Shown piece after piece: positions 37,501 through 44,750 of a DNA stretch of 64,000 nt (within the stretch, counting starts at the first letter, position 1; every line of letters starts with the position of its first letter). A model generated the notes under the pieces. It was not told the origin of the DNA and did no database searches. It was given only the letters and a program-made list of their open reading frames with translations. A program made the translations under genes and the position numbers. The stretch spans positions 186,001 to 250,000 of the forward strand of contig JAICWO010000003.1 of assembly GCA_025934775.1 (NCBI GenBank), read 5' to 3'. Source of the DNA: Gemmatimonadaceae bacterium (GTDB lineage Bacteria; Gemmatimonadota; Gemmatimonadetes; Gemmatimonadales; Gemmatimonadaceae).

Positions 37501-37853
37501 ACGCCGGTGAGCTGCGTGGCGGTCGGCGTGAGCGCGAAGTCCTGGGTGATCGACGCGCCGGAGAGCGTGATCGTGACGGACTTGGGCTGGAACCCGATCC
37601 GGCGGGCCGTGAGGGTCACCGACTGGCCAGAGGCGCGGCTCGCCGGGACGGTAAAGGTGTACTTACCGGAAGCGTCGGTGTACGCACCGGCGCCGAGGGT
37701 CGCGATGCTGACGCTCACGCCCTGGAGGGGCGCTTCGGCGTCGCTCGTGACGCGGCCGCTGATGGTCGTGCCTTGCTGCGCGAGTGCCGCTGCTGGTGCC
37801 AATCCCAGCAGCACGCTCGCGACCGCGAGAGCGCGGTTGAGGTGTCTCGTCAT
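34563..37853 (-). CDS. SusC/RagA-type TonB-dependent outer-membrane receptor (pair 3)
   Basis: The 1096-aa receptor has a signal peptide (about 1-25, ending PAAALAQ), a CarbD-regulatory domain (TISGRVTSDAEAPLQGVSVS), the canonical SusC plug start VVVTALGLTRQKSQLG, FIVDGVPVSNQD and MSVLKGPNAAALYGSRAANG, and a barrel ending GFSIRVTP. It is only distantly related to the two receptors at 21894 and 26882, so this locus was acquired or expanded separately. A G-rich GAGG ribosome site precedes the ATG. Cotranscribed with the SusD-like gene. Confidence 0.95.
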   Translation of the reverse strand: MTRHLNRALAVASVLLGLAPAAALAQQGTTISGRVTSDAEAPLQGVSVSIATLGAGAYTDASGKYTFTVPASRASGQSVTLTARRIGFQPKSVTITLSGASITQDFALTPTATQLTGVVVTALGLTRQKSQLGTAQQELTTSELNTTKSLNIVDQMQGKVSGVQITGSGTQGGSTNIVIRGENSITGNNTPLFIVDGVPVSNQDHGGSPNGAFDFGSAISDINPEDVETMSVLKGPNAAALYGSRAANGVIVITTKKGRSTGGHGRTDASTIFTFDTPSRLWDYQNLYGQGAAGEFAFVDGAGSGVHDDLDQSFGPKLDGRTTGCTHVGNDPSQPYDTSAPCLQFTAPGVASAWVPQPNNINEFFQTGHTWSSNIAMTGGTDRANARLSLGSDNDAGYVPNNFFQKTSGLLSGNLQVNDRLSTSATLQYVRNTARNRPGTGYNVGIMEGMIWFGRQVDYNALKAHYNDPGSLNGGPANREYNWNYNFHNNPFWLQYDNPMYDARDRLIASASATYKVLDWVNATLSTGSDIYNYGINQDDAEGNLQWSDPAFNGAFNIFNEYHNENNTQLLLTGTHDLTSRIQFNGTAGSNIRVEQYNNSDVSTSGISAPGIYNVSNAAITPTLSQNEQRRQVNSAFGSAAFTWNGWWTVEGTARNDWSSTLPKGSNSYFYPSVNTSIVLSDAIPAIKNHGISYLKIRGSVAQVGNDASPYELRTTYSGLSSKFNGLPQFTLGDAINNPTLKPEITKSSEGGVELGLLDGRVTLDGSLYKKATTNQIYNVPISQTTGFSSKLINAGEIDNTGVEALLTLIPIRMDNGLEWSTTFNYTHNKSDVVSLAPGIISLSLGSTWGTQTQARVGAPYGALQGYTFLRDSATHELVLTKSTRPDGQTEYLTTRGPIQVLGNIQPKWIGSWNNTFTFKNYTLSVLLDARRGGQFFSVSNFWGDYAGITKASLQGREVDWNNPGVLVHGLTSCGAGSHVDKAGDEVCVNGVENTHPATSEDYFQNIYPVVENSILTDNWIKLRELRFGVDLPSHWANMLKVSSANVAFVGRNLWTSSDVPNIDPEFSYTTGNYQGSEFAALPNARSVGFSIRVTP

Positions 37854-38295
37854 GACGTGTGTCTACCTCGTGTGAGTGACTGGCCAAACGGTTCGCTGTC
37901 CTCGCGGACGGCGGGGAGCGGCGAATGGAGCCGTTCGGGCACGCAGTGGACGGGCTGCGTGCACCGTGTGAACGACAAACCGCTTCGCGAAGATGCCGGC
38001 GCGTGGTCCGGTTCCGGTGACGAACCGGATGTGCAGTGATGTCGGGAATCCCGACCGCCGATTCGCGAATTGTGAAACTAAACCTGCGTGCACAAGCGCA
38101 GTCAACAGGTTCCCATACGCAACATTAACTCTGGCAATGCAATATCCGTCAACTAGTTAACGCGTCAAGTATTCTGCATATTTTATCAAGTCGCAAGGAC
38201 TTCCGGGTTCCGACCCAACGGCCGGATCGTCTCTTTCCTGGCGCTGCCGCCGTTGGGACGGCAACCGTGCGCCCTGCCGTGGGTACGAATCCTTG
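37854..38295. promoter_or_regulatory. 442-bp divergent promoter region
   Basis: It separates the minus-strand SusCD pair 3 from the plus-strand HExxH gene. No gene is credible here. The stretch 38090-38180 is AT-rich relative to the surroundings and includes AACTAGTT at 38151-38158 within GTCAACTAGTTAACG, a near-palindrome that could be an operator. Both divergent promoters are expected here; exact boxes cannot be assigned. Confidence 0.45.
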
Positions 38296-40518
38296 ATGGA
38301 CGCCGTTCGACGAACCTCGCTCTTGATTGGTGCCGCGCTGCTCGGCACGGCCGTGTTGATCGGCTGGGTAGGCGCGCGCCCTTCTATGAGTGCGAACGCC
38401 GCCCGCGACCTCGCGGGGGCGAGCGGCTACTTCGACTCGACGATCGTCCTCGCACGCGCCGCGGCGCCGCGCGGCGTTCGCGGCGACCAGCTGACGGTGG
38501 CGCTGGCGTATCTCGAGCGGCTCCGGACGGGGCTCGGGAGTCCGTTCCAGCTCATCGACGACGCGCTGCATGACCCGCGGCTGCCGCGCACCATGCAGTC
38601 GCGGGTGGGGTGGGCGCTCCTCGCCAGGCTTCGGCGCGGGGATGCGTACGTGATCGACCCCGCGGTGCTCGACGGACTCGGTCCGTGGGACGACGCCGGC
38701 GCGGGCGCGTCGGGAGCGGCGCACCTCGCGTTGATCGAACGCACGATCCGTCAGGCGCCCGATCCGCGCGCCGGCGAGCTCACGGTGCGGCTCGCGTACA
38801 TGCTCGCCGTCGCCAGGGGTTCGATCAGCCCAGGCGCCGTCTCGCTCGCGACAGACGCCGCGGCGCTCGTCCGCGACCGCGAGCTGGCGATTCGCGACGC
38901 CAACGACGCCTTGGCCGATGCCGGCGCGCGGCACGAGGACGTGCTCGCGCTGTTGCAGTCGCGGCGTGCGGAGCACGCGCTTCGCGTGGAGGCGCCGGCG
39001 CTCGCGCCCCTGCCGAGCGCGCAGCGCGTGTCGGCGATCGACGCGGTCCCGGGGGTGGTGGCCGCGATCGACACGCTCGAGCGTGTCGATCGCGCGGGCG
39101 CGCCGCCGCTCGCTCCGTCCGCGGATTCGGCGCTCATCGGGCCGGCGTTCGCGCGCCGGTTGGCGACGCTCGGGGCGCGCCGGCCGCCGCGGGCGCCGGT
39201 CGTCGTGATGCTTCGCACGCATCGCGGGAGCGGAGTGGCGGCCTCTAATGAGGAAACGCTCATCGCCGCGTTGGACGCGGGCGGCACGGCGCGATCGGAC
39301 TCGGCGCGCCGGGTGCTCGCGCGCGCCGTGCTCGCGTCGGCGGTCGCGCTGCGGCCGTTCGCGCAGGAGGCGCCGTGGTTCGCCGGCGATCCGGCGCCGG
39401 CGGCGAGCGACCTCACGACCGAATTCGGCCTTGGCTCGGTGACGTTCACGCGCGGCGTGCCGGAGGCATGGCGCCCGTACTACCTGCGCGAGCTCGAGCA
39501 CGCGATCGACGACATGCGGCGCGTGCTGCCGTCGGCGTCGTTCGACGGACTCAACGTCCGGTTCACCGCGCAGGCGCTTCCCGACTCGGCGCTCGCGCTG
39601 CACGATCCGCGGACGCGCACGCTCGAGTTGTCGATCATGACGTCCGCGGGCACGATCGCGCACGAGCTGACGCACGATCTGGATTGGCAGTCGGCGCGGC
39701 GGCTGTTCAGCTCCGGCGGCGGCTACGGCACGGACCGCGCGGCGCGGGAGCGGCGCGGGCCGCTCGCCGCATCGGTGCGCGGACTGGCCGATTCGCGCAC
39801 GGTGCGCGCGTACGCGACCGCCGGTTCGGCGCCGCTGACGGACCGGCCGGCCGAGCTCTTCGCGCGGAGCACGGACTGGTACGTGGCGTCGGCGCTGGCG
39901 GCGCAGGGGAGGACGGACGGGTTCCTGAGCGCCGTGCAGGACGCGATGCTCGCCGGCTACGCGGCGGGCGGTCCGACGATCGCGGGGCAGCGCGCGGCGT
40001 CGTCGGTGCTCGCGGCGCTCGATGAGATGACGCTCATACCAGATTCCTCACGAGCCGCGTTCGAGCGGACGTGGTCGGATCCGGCGGCGATCGACCCGGC
40101 GATGCTCGTGCGACGGGTGCTCGACACGCCGGTCTCGTGGCGCGCGGTGTGGGCGGAGCGCGACGCCGGGGCGCGGGGACTCGCGGCCGCGCCGATTCCG
40201 GCGGCGGTGTGCACGCCGGACGACGGTCCGGAGATGCGCGCGCGCCGCGCGCTCGTGGCGATGGCGATCGACGCGCGGGCGCGCGGGGTCGCGGAGCGGT
40301 GGGCGCGCCATCGCGGTGCCGGGCCGGCGGTGGACTGGGCGAACGGGCTGCTCGGCGTGGCGCCGTGGTCGCCGGAGAACGGCGCGCCGATGCTCGACGC
40401 GCTCCGCGACGCGATCACGCGCGCGGTCGTGGAGTCGCCGGCGGCTCACGGCGTCGTGCCCGTGGTGCCGCCCATCTTCCGGTCCAACGCCGCGAGCTGC
40501 TCGCTGATCGATCGCTGA
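38296..40518 (+). CDS. Large Ala/Arg-rich protein with HExxH zincin motif, function unknown
   Basis: The 740-aa protein has an N-terminal hydrophobic helix (about 7-26) that anchors or exports it. The first 380 residues are Ala/Arg/Asp-rich and repetitive in feel. A metallopeptidase signature, TIAHELTHDLDWQSARRL, lies near residue 460, and about 60 residues later RPAELFARSTDW may give the third ligand. No family recognised. Conserved zincin motif and length suggest a real enzyme, though the very high GC makes shadow frames long. Its last 73 bp overlap the convergent DUF421 gene. Confidence 0.72.
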   Translation: MDAVRRTSLLIGAALLGTAVLIGWVGARPSMSANAARDLAGASGYFDSTIVLARAAAPRGVRGDQLTVALAYLERLRTGLGSPFQLIDDALHDPRLPRTMQSRVGWALLARLRRGDAYVIDPAVLDGLGPWDDAGAGASGAAHLALIERTIRQAPDPRAGELTVRLAYMLAVARGSISPGAVSLATDAAALVRDRELAIRDANDALADAGARHEDVLALLQSRRAEHALRVEAPALAPLPSAQRVSAIDAVPGVVAAIDTLERVDRAGAPPLAPSADSALIGPAFARRLATLGARRPPRAPVVVMLRTHRGSGVAASNEETLIAALDAGGTARSDSARRVLARAVLASAVALRPFAQEAPWFAGDPAPAASDLTTEFGLGSVTFTRGVPEAWRPYYLRELEHAIDDMRRVLPSASFDGLNVRFTAQALPDSALALHDPRTRTLELSIMTSAGTIAHELTHDLDWQSARRLFSSGGGYGTDRAARERRGPLAASVRGLADSRTVRAYATAGSAPLTDRPAELFARSTDWYVASALAAQGRTDGFLSAVQDAMLAGYAAGGPTIAGQRAASSVLAALDEMTLIPDSSRAAFERTWSDPAAIDPAMLVRRVLDTPVSWRAVWAERDAGARGLAAAPIPAAVCTPDDGPEMRARRALVAMAIDARARGVAERWARHRGAGPAVDWANGLLGVAPWSPENGAPMLDALRDAITRAVVESPAAHGVVPVVPPIFRSNAASCSLIDR

Positions 40519-41051
40519 CGCGAGTCCATCTGCGCGATGAGGCCGAGGATCTCGTGATGGCGCACATCGTCCTCGCTCGGCTCGCGCGCGATGAACGTGA
40601 GGGCGCCTCCCGTCTCCAAGCGGCACTCCTGCACGTGGGCCAGCGATGAGATCCCCTGGCGGCGCGCGGCGGCCTCGAGCTCGGCGACGGTGATCAGCTC
40701 GCGCTCGAGATGATGCCGGAGCAGCCGGCCGTTGCGGACGAGCGTGTCCGGCCGCCCCTCGATGCGATCGAGCTTGTTGTAATGGTATAGCGCGCGCACG
40801 ACGGTGCCGTTCACGATGAGCAACACCGCCGCGCCGACGAGTCCTCCAAGCACCGAATTGTCATTCCCGATGATCGCGTTCTGCACCGTGTTGGAGAGGA
40901 GGAGCAGGACGACGAGATCGAAGGGATTGATCTGCGACAGCTCCCGCTTGCCGGCGAGGCGCAGGCCGATGAGCAGGAAGGCATAGACGAGAAGGGTGCG
41001 GACGAGCTTCTCGGTGAGCGGGATGCCGGGAGTGAGGAGGTCGGTCCACAT
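40446..41051 (-). CDS. DUF421 / YetF-family membrane protein
   Basis: The 201-aa protein has two to three N-terminal helices (LVRTLLVYAFLLIGLRLAGK region, about 15-35, and LGGLVGAAVLLIVNG), the signature GKRELSQINPFDLVVLLLLS, and a soluble DUF421 domain with RNGRLLRHHLERELIT. The family's function is unknown; some members are sporulation-linked in Bacillus. ATG 41051 is chosen because the upstream frame is Pro/Arg-rich intergenic sequence. Its 3' end overlaps the convergent gene by 73 bp. Confidence 0.85.
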   Translation of the reverse strand: MWTDLLTPGIPLTEKLVRTLLVYAFLLIGLRLAGKRELSQINPFDLVVLLLLSNTVQNAIIGNDNSVLGGLVGAAVLLIVNGTVVRALYHYNKLDRIEGRPDTLVRNGRLLRHHLERELITVAELEAAARRQGISSLAHVQECRLETGGALTFIAREPSEDDVRHHEILGLIAQMDSRQRSISEQLAALDRKMGGTTGTTP

Positions 41052-41143
41052 GGGATGGTGTTGAAGGGGGAGGATAAAGTAGGGCGGCGAGTGCGAACGG
41101 CGTGAGGGGTTCGGGGCCGGCGGCGGGTGGGGGCGGCGTCGTC

Positions 41144-41256
41144 CGGTCGCTGTCGTTCTGCGTTGTCCGTCGTCCGTTATCCGTTCGACCGTGGGCGCCT
41201 GGAGCCGACGCAAACACGGAAAACGGAGAACTGAGGACGCAGAACGACAGCGACCG
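41144..41256. repeat. Long imperfect inverted repeat in the gap upstream of the DUF421 gene
   Basis: The outer 20 bp are a perfect inverted repeat (41144-41163, CGGTCGCTGTCGTTCTGCGT, and 41237-41256). The arms continue inward imperfectly for about 20 more bases (TCCGT-rich on the left, ACGGA-rich on the right), leaving a loop around 41185-41215. Looks like an intergenic repeat element or a transcript hairpin between the minus-strand operon end at 41291 and the DUF421 start at 41051. Confidence 0.7.
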
Positions 41257-41290
41257 CCCCGCGGAGCCCACGCGCTGTTCGTCTGAAACG

Positions 41291-42577
41291 CTATGCGCGC
41301 CTCTCCAACCTCTCCCGCAAAGTTTGCTTAATCTTCTCCTCCGTCCTGGGCCCGACGTCCCAGTCGTCGAGATGCCCGAGGAGATAGTCGAGGGAGAAGA
41401 CGTGGCGGGTCTGGTCGCGGTCGCGGCGAAAGATGACGTGGGACCAGCCGCGCATGCCGATGGGCGTATACCAGTCGCGCTCGAGCTTGAGCTTGCGCCG
41501 TGAGATTGCGCGAATAAAAACTTGCTCATAGCGCGAGCGGGGGAGGGCGCGCACCGGGAAGAGGTTGGCCCAGGTGCACAGCCGGCCCACGCTCTCGTAG
41601 GCTGGGGGGCGGTCGTCCAGCTCGAGGAGCGATGGGGTGCGGCCGCTCATCACGGACTGGATCAAGCGCAGGGAACGCCGATCGCCGTAGCGCTCGATCG
41701 AGGGCCAGAAGTAACGCGTGATGCGGGCGGCGATGTCGCGGAGGGATCGCGTGCCGCCGTCGCGCGTCGGCCAGATCGCCTCGTTGACGTTGCACGCGAA
41801 CGGGTTCTCGAGGAACGAGGCCGTCTTGGCGACCCAGCCGCGGCGCGAGCCGTGCGGCTCGGGGACGAAATCGCGGATCACCGGGAAGTCGCGGCGTTCG
41901 AGCTCGTCGAGCGCGAACGAGGGCCAGGTCATCACCTCGCGCGCCACGCCGACGACCAGCGTCGCCGTGGCGATCATGAGCGCCGCGTCGGGGGTGAAGT
42001 CGGCCGTGACCTCGACGCGGTTCACGCGCGGCCGCACGCCGACGCCCGTGGACCGGCGATTGGTCGCGAGGAGCATGACCGGCATCGGGACGATGTGCGT
42101 GAGCAGCAGCGCGAGCTCGTCGACGGTGCGGTGCGTGCGCTTCGCCTCGTCGTGAGGAATCTCGAATGAGATGTTGTAATGCGTGCTGAAGCCGGCGAGG
42201 TGGACCGTGTGTCCCTCCCGCTGCTCCCAGGCGTCGAGCTCCTCGCGCAGAAAGCGGATGCTCTCCCAGAGCGAGCGGCCGGCGCGTGCCGCGCAGCCGG
42301 CGTCGAGCTCGATCACCGGGGTCGCGATCTCGATCACACCCGTGTCGAAGTAGACCGCGCCGCCGGTGGGCAGGTGATACGAGCGTCCGGTGCGGTGCAT
42401 CATCGGCGCGCGAACGATCCGCGTCGGGCTGCCGAAGACGTCCTCGGGCTTGGCGGGGTTGCCGTCGACGACGATCGAGAACTCCGCCTCGAGACCCATG
42501 GCGGCGCGCGCGGTGGCCGACGCGCGCGCGCGCTCCCGGCCGCTCTTGGTCAGCTTACGCGCGTCGCGGGTGCTCAC
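41291..42577 (-). CDS. Amidoligase / glutamate-cysteine-ligase-like enzyme (tentative)
   Basis: The 428-aa protein starts at GTG 42577, overlapping the upstream peptidase stop by 4 nt; the frame is open much further but only in shadow of that gene. The pattern MGLEAEFSIVVDG, YFDTGVIEIATPVIEL and FSTHYNISFEIP resembles the Glu-rich metal/ATP-binding strands of the glutamine-synthetase-like COOH-NH2 ligase fold (GCS and amidoligases). Basic C-terminal region (SRRKLKLERDW). Predicted to form an amide/peptide bond; substrate unknown. The assignment is from motif spacing only. Confidence 0.55.
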   Translation of the reverse strand: MSTRDARKLTKSGRERARASATARAAMGLEAEFSIVVDGNPAKPEDVFGSPTRIVRAPMMHRTGRSYHLPTGGAVYFDTGVIEIATPVIELDAGCAARAGRSLWESIRFLREELDAWEQREGHTVHLAGFSTHYNISFEIPHDEAKRTHRTVDELALLLTHIVPMPVMLLATNRRSTGVGVRPRVNRVEVTADFTPDAALMIATATLVVGVAREVMTWPSFALDELERRDFPVIRDFVPEPHGSRRGWVAKTASFLENPFACNVNEAIWPTRDGGTRSLRDIAARITRYFWPSIERYGDRRSLRLIQSVMSGRTPSLLELDDRPPAYESVGRLCTWANLFPVRALPRSRYEQVFIRAISRRKLKLERDWYTPIGMRGWSHVIFRRDRDQTRHVFSLDYLLGHLDDWDVGPRTEEKIKQTLRERLERRA

Positions 42578-43206
42578 GACGCCCTCCGTTCGCTGCCGAA
42601 TCCGAGATGGTCGGCGGGCGCGTCGTGCGGCACCGAGAGCACGTAGCCGAGGTCGATGTGCAGGTGATCGTCCGTGGCGCCGCGCGCGCTGCCGTACTCG
42701 CGCGTGAACCCGCCCGGAATCGTCTGCCGAGCGAGCGCGGCGTAGCGGTCGATCGCCTGCCGGTCGTCCAGAAACACGTCGCCAATGCGGTAGATGTTCA
42801 CCGCCGATCCCCAACTGTGCGTCGTTGCGTTCGTGTTGATCGCGTGGCGCGGCGAGCGATAGCCTCCGTTGGCGGCAATGTGCACGAACGTGCCAGCTCC
42901 CGCGCGGAAGCGCTCGAGCGCCAGCGCGAGCAGCGTCACCGCGCATGGGACGTACCGCGGGAACGTGCGGAGCGGGGCCGCTTCCCGCACGTCGGTCTGG
43001 ATGAACTCCCAGAGCGCGAAGTTGGTCGAGAGCTGCACGTTGAGCGCGTGCTCCCACGAGGGGATCTCGTAGAAGTAGCGCGGCAGCGTGCGCGGCTGGC
43101 CGCCGTCGTCATACAACACGCGCCCGGGGAGGAGCGCGTCGCGCATCGGCTTCTCGAGCCGCAGCCCGTCAACGATGCGAAGCGGAAACCGGTGCGCCTC
43201 ACCCAT
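42574..43206 (-). CDS. M15 (VanY-like) peptidase-like protein
   Basis: The 210-aa protein contains ANGGYRSPRHAINTN and THSWGSAVNIYRIG, then DDHLHIDLGYVL: the order of zinc-site motifs in D-Ala-D-Ala carboxypeptidases and related peptidases. The position usually Asp (GxAxD) is Asn here (SAVNIY), so metal binding may be altered. No signal peptide is visible. It overlaps the beta-lactamase-like gene by 8 nt and the ligase-like gene by 4 nt, forming a three-gene unit concerned with peptide or cell-wall amide bonds. Confidence 0.65.
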   Translation of the reverse strand: MGEAHRFPLRIVDGLRLEKPMRDALLPGRVLYDDGGQPRTLPRYFYEIPSWEHALNVQLSTNFALWEFIQTDVREAAPLRTFPRYVPCAVTLLALALERFRAGAGTFVHIAANGGYRSPRHAINTNATTHSWGSAVNIYRIGDVFLDDRQAIDRYAALARQTIPGGFTREYGSARGATDDHLHIDLGYVLSVPHDAPADHLGFGSERRAS

Positions 43207-44116
43207 CGACGAGCTCCTCCGTTCCCGTGAGCAGCTCGTAGACCGCGTGCGACACCTCGGCGATCGTCGCCGACCGGCCGGCGGCTTCGGGCGCCCACTC
43301 GGTGAGGATCGCGATCACGTACGGCGCGCGTCCCGGCGGGTAGACGACGCCCGCATCGTGCGCGACCGTGGAGATCTCGCCGGTCTTGTGTGCGACGCGC
43401 ACGGCGCGCGGCAGCCGCGCGGGGATGCCGTTCTTGAATTCCTGTGCGTGCAGAATGGCGAGCATCTCCTGCGAGAGCTCGTCGGAAAACGCGCGGCCCT
43501 CGGCGATGGTGCGCAGCAGTTGGACGAGCCCGTCCGCGGTAACGCGATTGTTGATGCCGTGCTCGAACGCGCGCTCGTCCTCGACGCCACGCCGCACGTC
43601 GATGCCGTCGATGCCGAGCTCGTCGAGGCTGCGCTGCACCGTCTCCAGACCGACGAGGTCGAGGAGGAGGTTCGTGGCGAGATTGCTGCTCGTCGCGATC
43701 ATGTGGAGCGCGAGCTCGGAGACGCGCATCATCTTGCCGGTCGCGGCGTGCACCTCGGCGTTGGCGTCCCGGTCGGCGGCCACGCGGAACGGCTCGCCGT
43801 CGGCGGCGCTGAAGAACCGATTGCGTACGTGGAGGCGCGAGCGCGGCAGCAGCCAGCCGTGGTGAATCGAGGCGTAGACGCCGAGGAGGATCGCGACTTT
43901 GATCGTGCTGGCGGCGTGGAACCAGCGGTCGGCGTGCCGTCGAAAGCTGCCGTGCGTCGCGGTGTCATAGACGGCGACGGCGATGTTGCGCGCGCCGGCG
44001 CTGCGCTCGAGCGCGTCCAGGCGATGATGGAGCGCGTCGAGCTTCGTGGGCGCCGGCGTGTCGTGACGTTGCAAAGTTGGGGCGGGCATTGGCGCCCAGT
44101 AGTTCGGCAAGCCCAA
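43199..44116 (-). CDS. Class A beta-lactamase-fold serine hydrolase
   Basis: The 305-aa protein (or 296 aa from the Met at 44089) has the SxxK motif in HAASTIKVAILLG, an SDN-like MIATSSNLATNLL, and the KTG triad in VAHKTGEISTVAHDAG. VEDERAFEHGINNRVT is positioned like the omega-loop region. No signal peptide is visible, unusual for a secreted beta-lactamase, so it could act on cytoplasmic D-amino-acid or cyclic peptide substrates. First gene of the operon with the M15-like and ligase-like genes; divergent from the CYTH gene (54 bp). Confidence 0.82.
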   Translation of the reverse strand: MGLPNYWAPMPAPTLQRHDTPAPTKLDALHHRLDALERSAGARNIAVAVYDTATHGSFRRHADRWFHAASTIKVAILLGVYASIHHGWLLPRSRLHVRNRFFSAADGEPFRVAADRDANAEVHAATGKMMRVSELALHMIATSSNLATNLLLDLVGLETVQRSLDELGIDGIDVRRGVEDERAFEHGINNRVTADGLVQLLRTIAEGRAFSDELSQEMLAILHAQEFKNGIPARLPRAVRVAHKTGEISTVAHDAGVVYPPGRAPYVIAILTEWAPEAAGRSATIAEVSHAVYELLTGTEELVDG

Positions 44117-44170
44117 TGCCGAGCGCGTCTGCGCCGTTGAGCCTGCTGTGCGCCGGCGGTACTATCCGAT

Positions 44171-44641
44171 ATGGCGAGCGACGACCGTGAGATCGAGCGG
44201 AAGTACCTGTTGCGCGCGCTGCCGGAGGGGATCGATCGCTGGCCGGCGGAGGTGATCGATCAGGGATATCTGCCCGGCGAGAAGATCAACGAGCGCGTGC
44301 GGCGCATTCGCGGCTCGGACGGCAGCGTGCGGTACGAGCGCACGTGCAAGATGGGGCGAGGGCTCGAGCGATTCGAGTTTCAGGAATCGATCGACGAGAC
44401 GTTTTTCACGACCGTGTGGCCGCTGACGCGCGGCAAGCGCGTGTTCAAGCGGCGGTACCAGGTGCCGGCGGGCGAGCTGACGTTCGAGGTGGACGAGTTT
44501 CTGGACCGGGCGCTCGTGCTGGCGGAAGTGGAGCTGGAGCGGTGCGATCAGGAAATTAGTATACCAGATGTCATATCAGCGGTGCTCGTGCGGGAAGTGA
44601 CCGACGAGCGGGAGTACACGAACCACGCGCTGGCGAGGTGA
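44171..44641 (+). CDS. CYTH domain protein (inorganic triphosphatase / adenylyl-cyclase class IV fold)
   Basis: The 156-aa protein opens with EIERKYLLRALP, the ExExK signature of the CYTH tunnel fold, and later has RVRRIRGSDGSVRYERTCK, KRRYQVPAGELTFEVDEF and LAEVELERCDQEI, the metal- and phosphate-binding strands. Bacterial stand-alone members usually hydrolyse inorganic triphosphate. It stands alone between two minus-strand clusters. Confidence 0.9.
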   Translation: MASDDREIERKYLLRALPEGIDRWPAEVIDQGYLPGEKINERVRRIRGSDGSVRYERTCKMGRGLERFEFQESIDETFFTTVWPLTRGKRVFKRRYQVPAGELTFEVDEFLDRALVLAEVELERCDQEISIPDVISAVLVREVTDEREYTNHALAR

Positions 44642-44675
44642 GTGCGAGGGGCCGGGCGTGGGAGGGTTCGCGACC

Positions 44676-44728
44676 GGGACGGTAGGTCCCTCGCTGCGCT
44701 CTGGCTGAGATAGGAAGCGCTCGGGATG
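44676..44728. repeat. Shorter copy of the REP-like element near 17.1 kb
   Basis: The sequence GGGACGGTAGGTCCCTCGCT, followed by a stretch ending GCGCTCGGGATG, matches the right arm of the inverted repeat at 17122-17160 with substitutions and a small insertion. It lies in the gap between the CYTH gene and the convergent glycosidase gene. The left arm is missing. Confidence 0.65.
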
Positions 44729-44750
44729 ATCAAGCTTCCAGCGCACGCCG

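Noticed and set aside
34749-38039. A 1096-codon plus-strand frame opposite the third SusC gene
   Set aside because: It has the same length as susC by chance but is Arg/Ala/Val-rich with no domain signatures; the minus strand has complete SusC motifs.
41102-41503. Plus-strand 133-aa frame across the inverted repeat
   Set aside because: Translation mirrors the repeat arms and overlaps the end of the ligase-like gene; no motifs.
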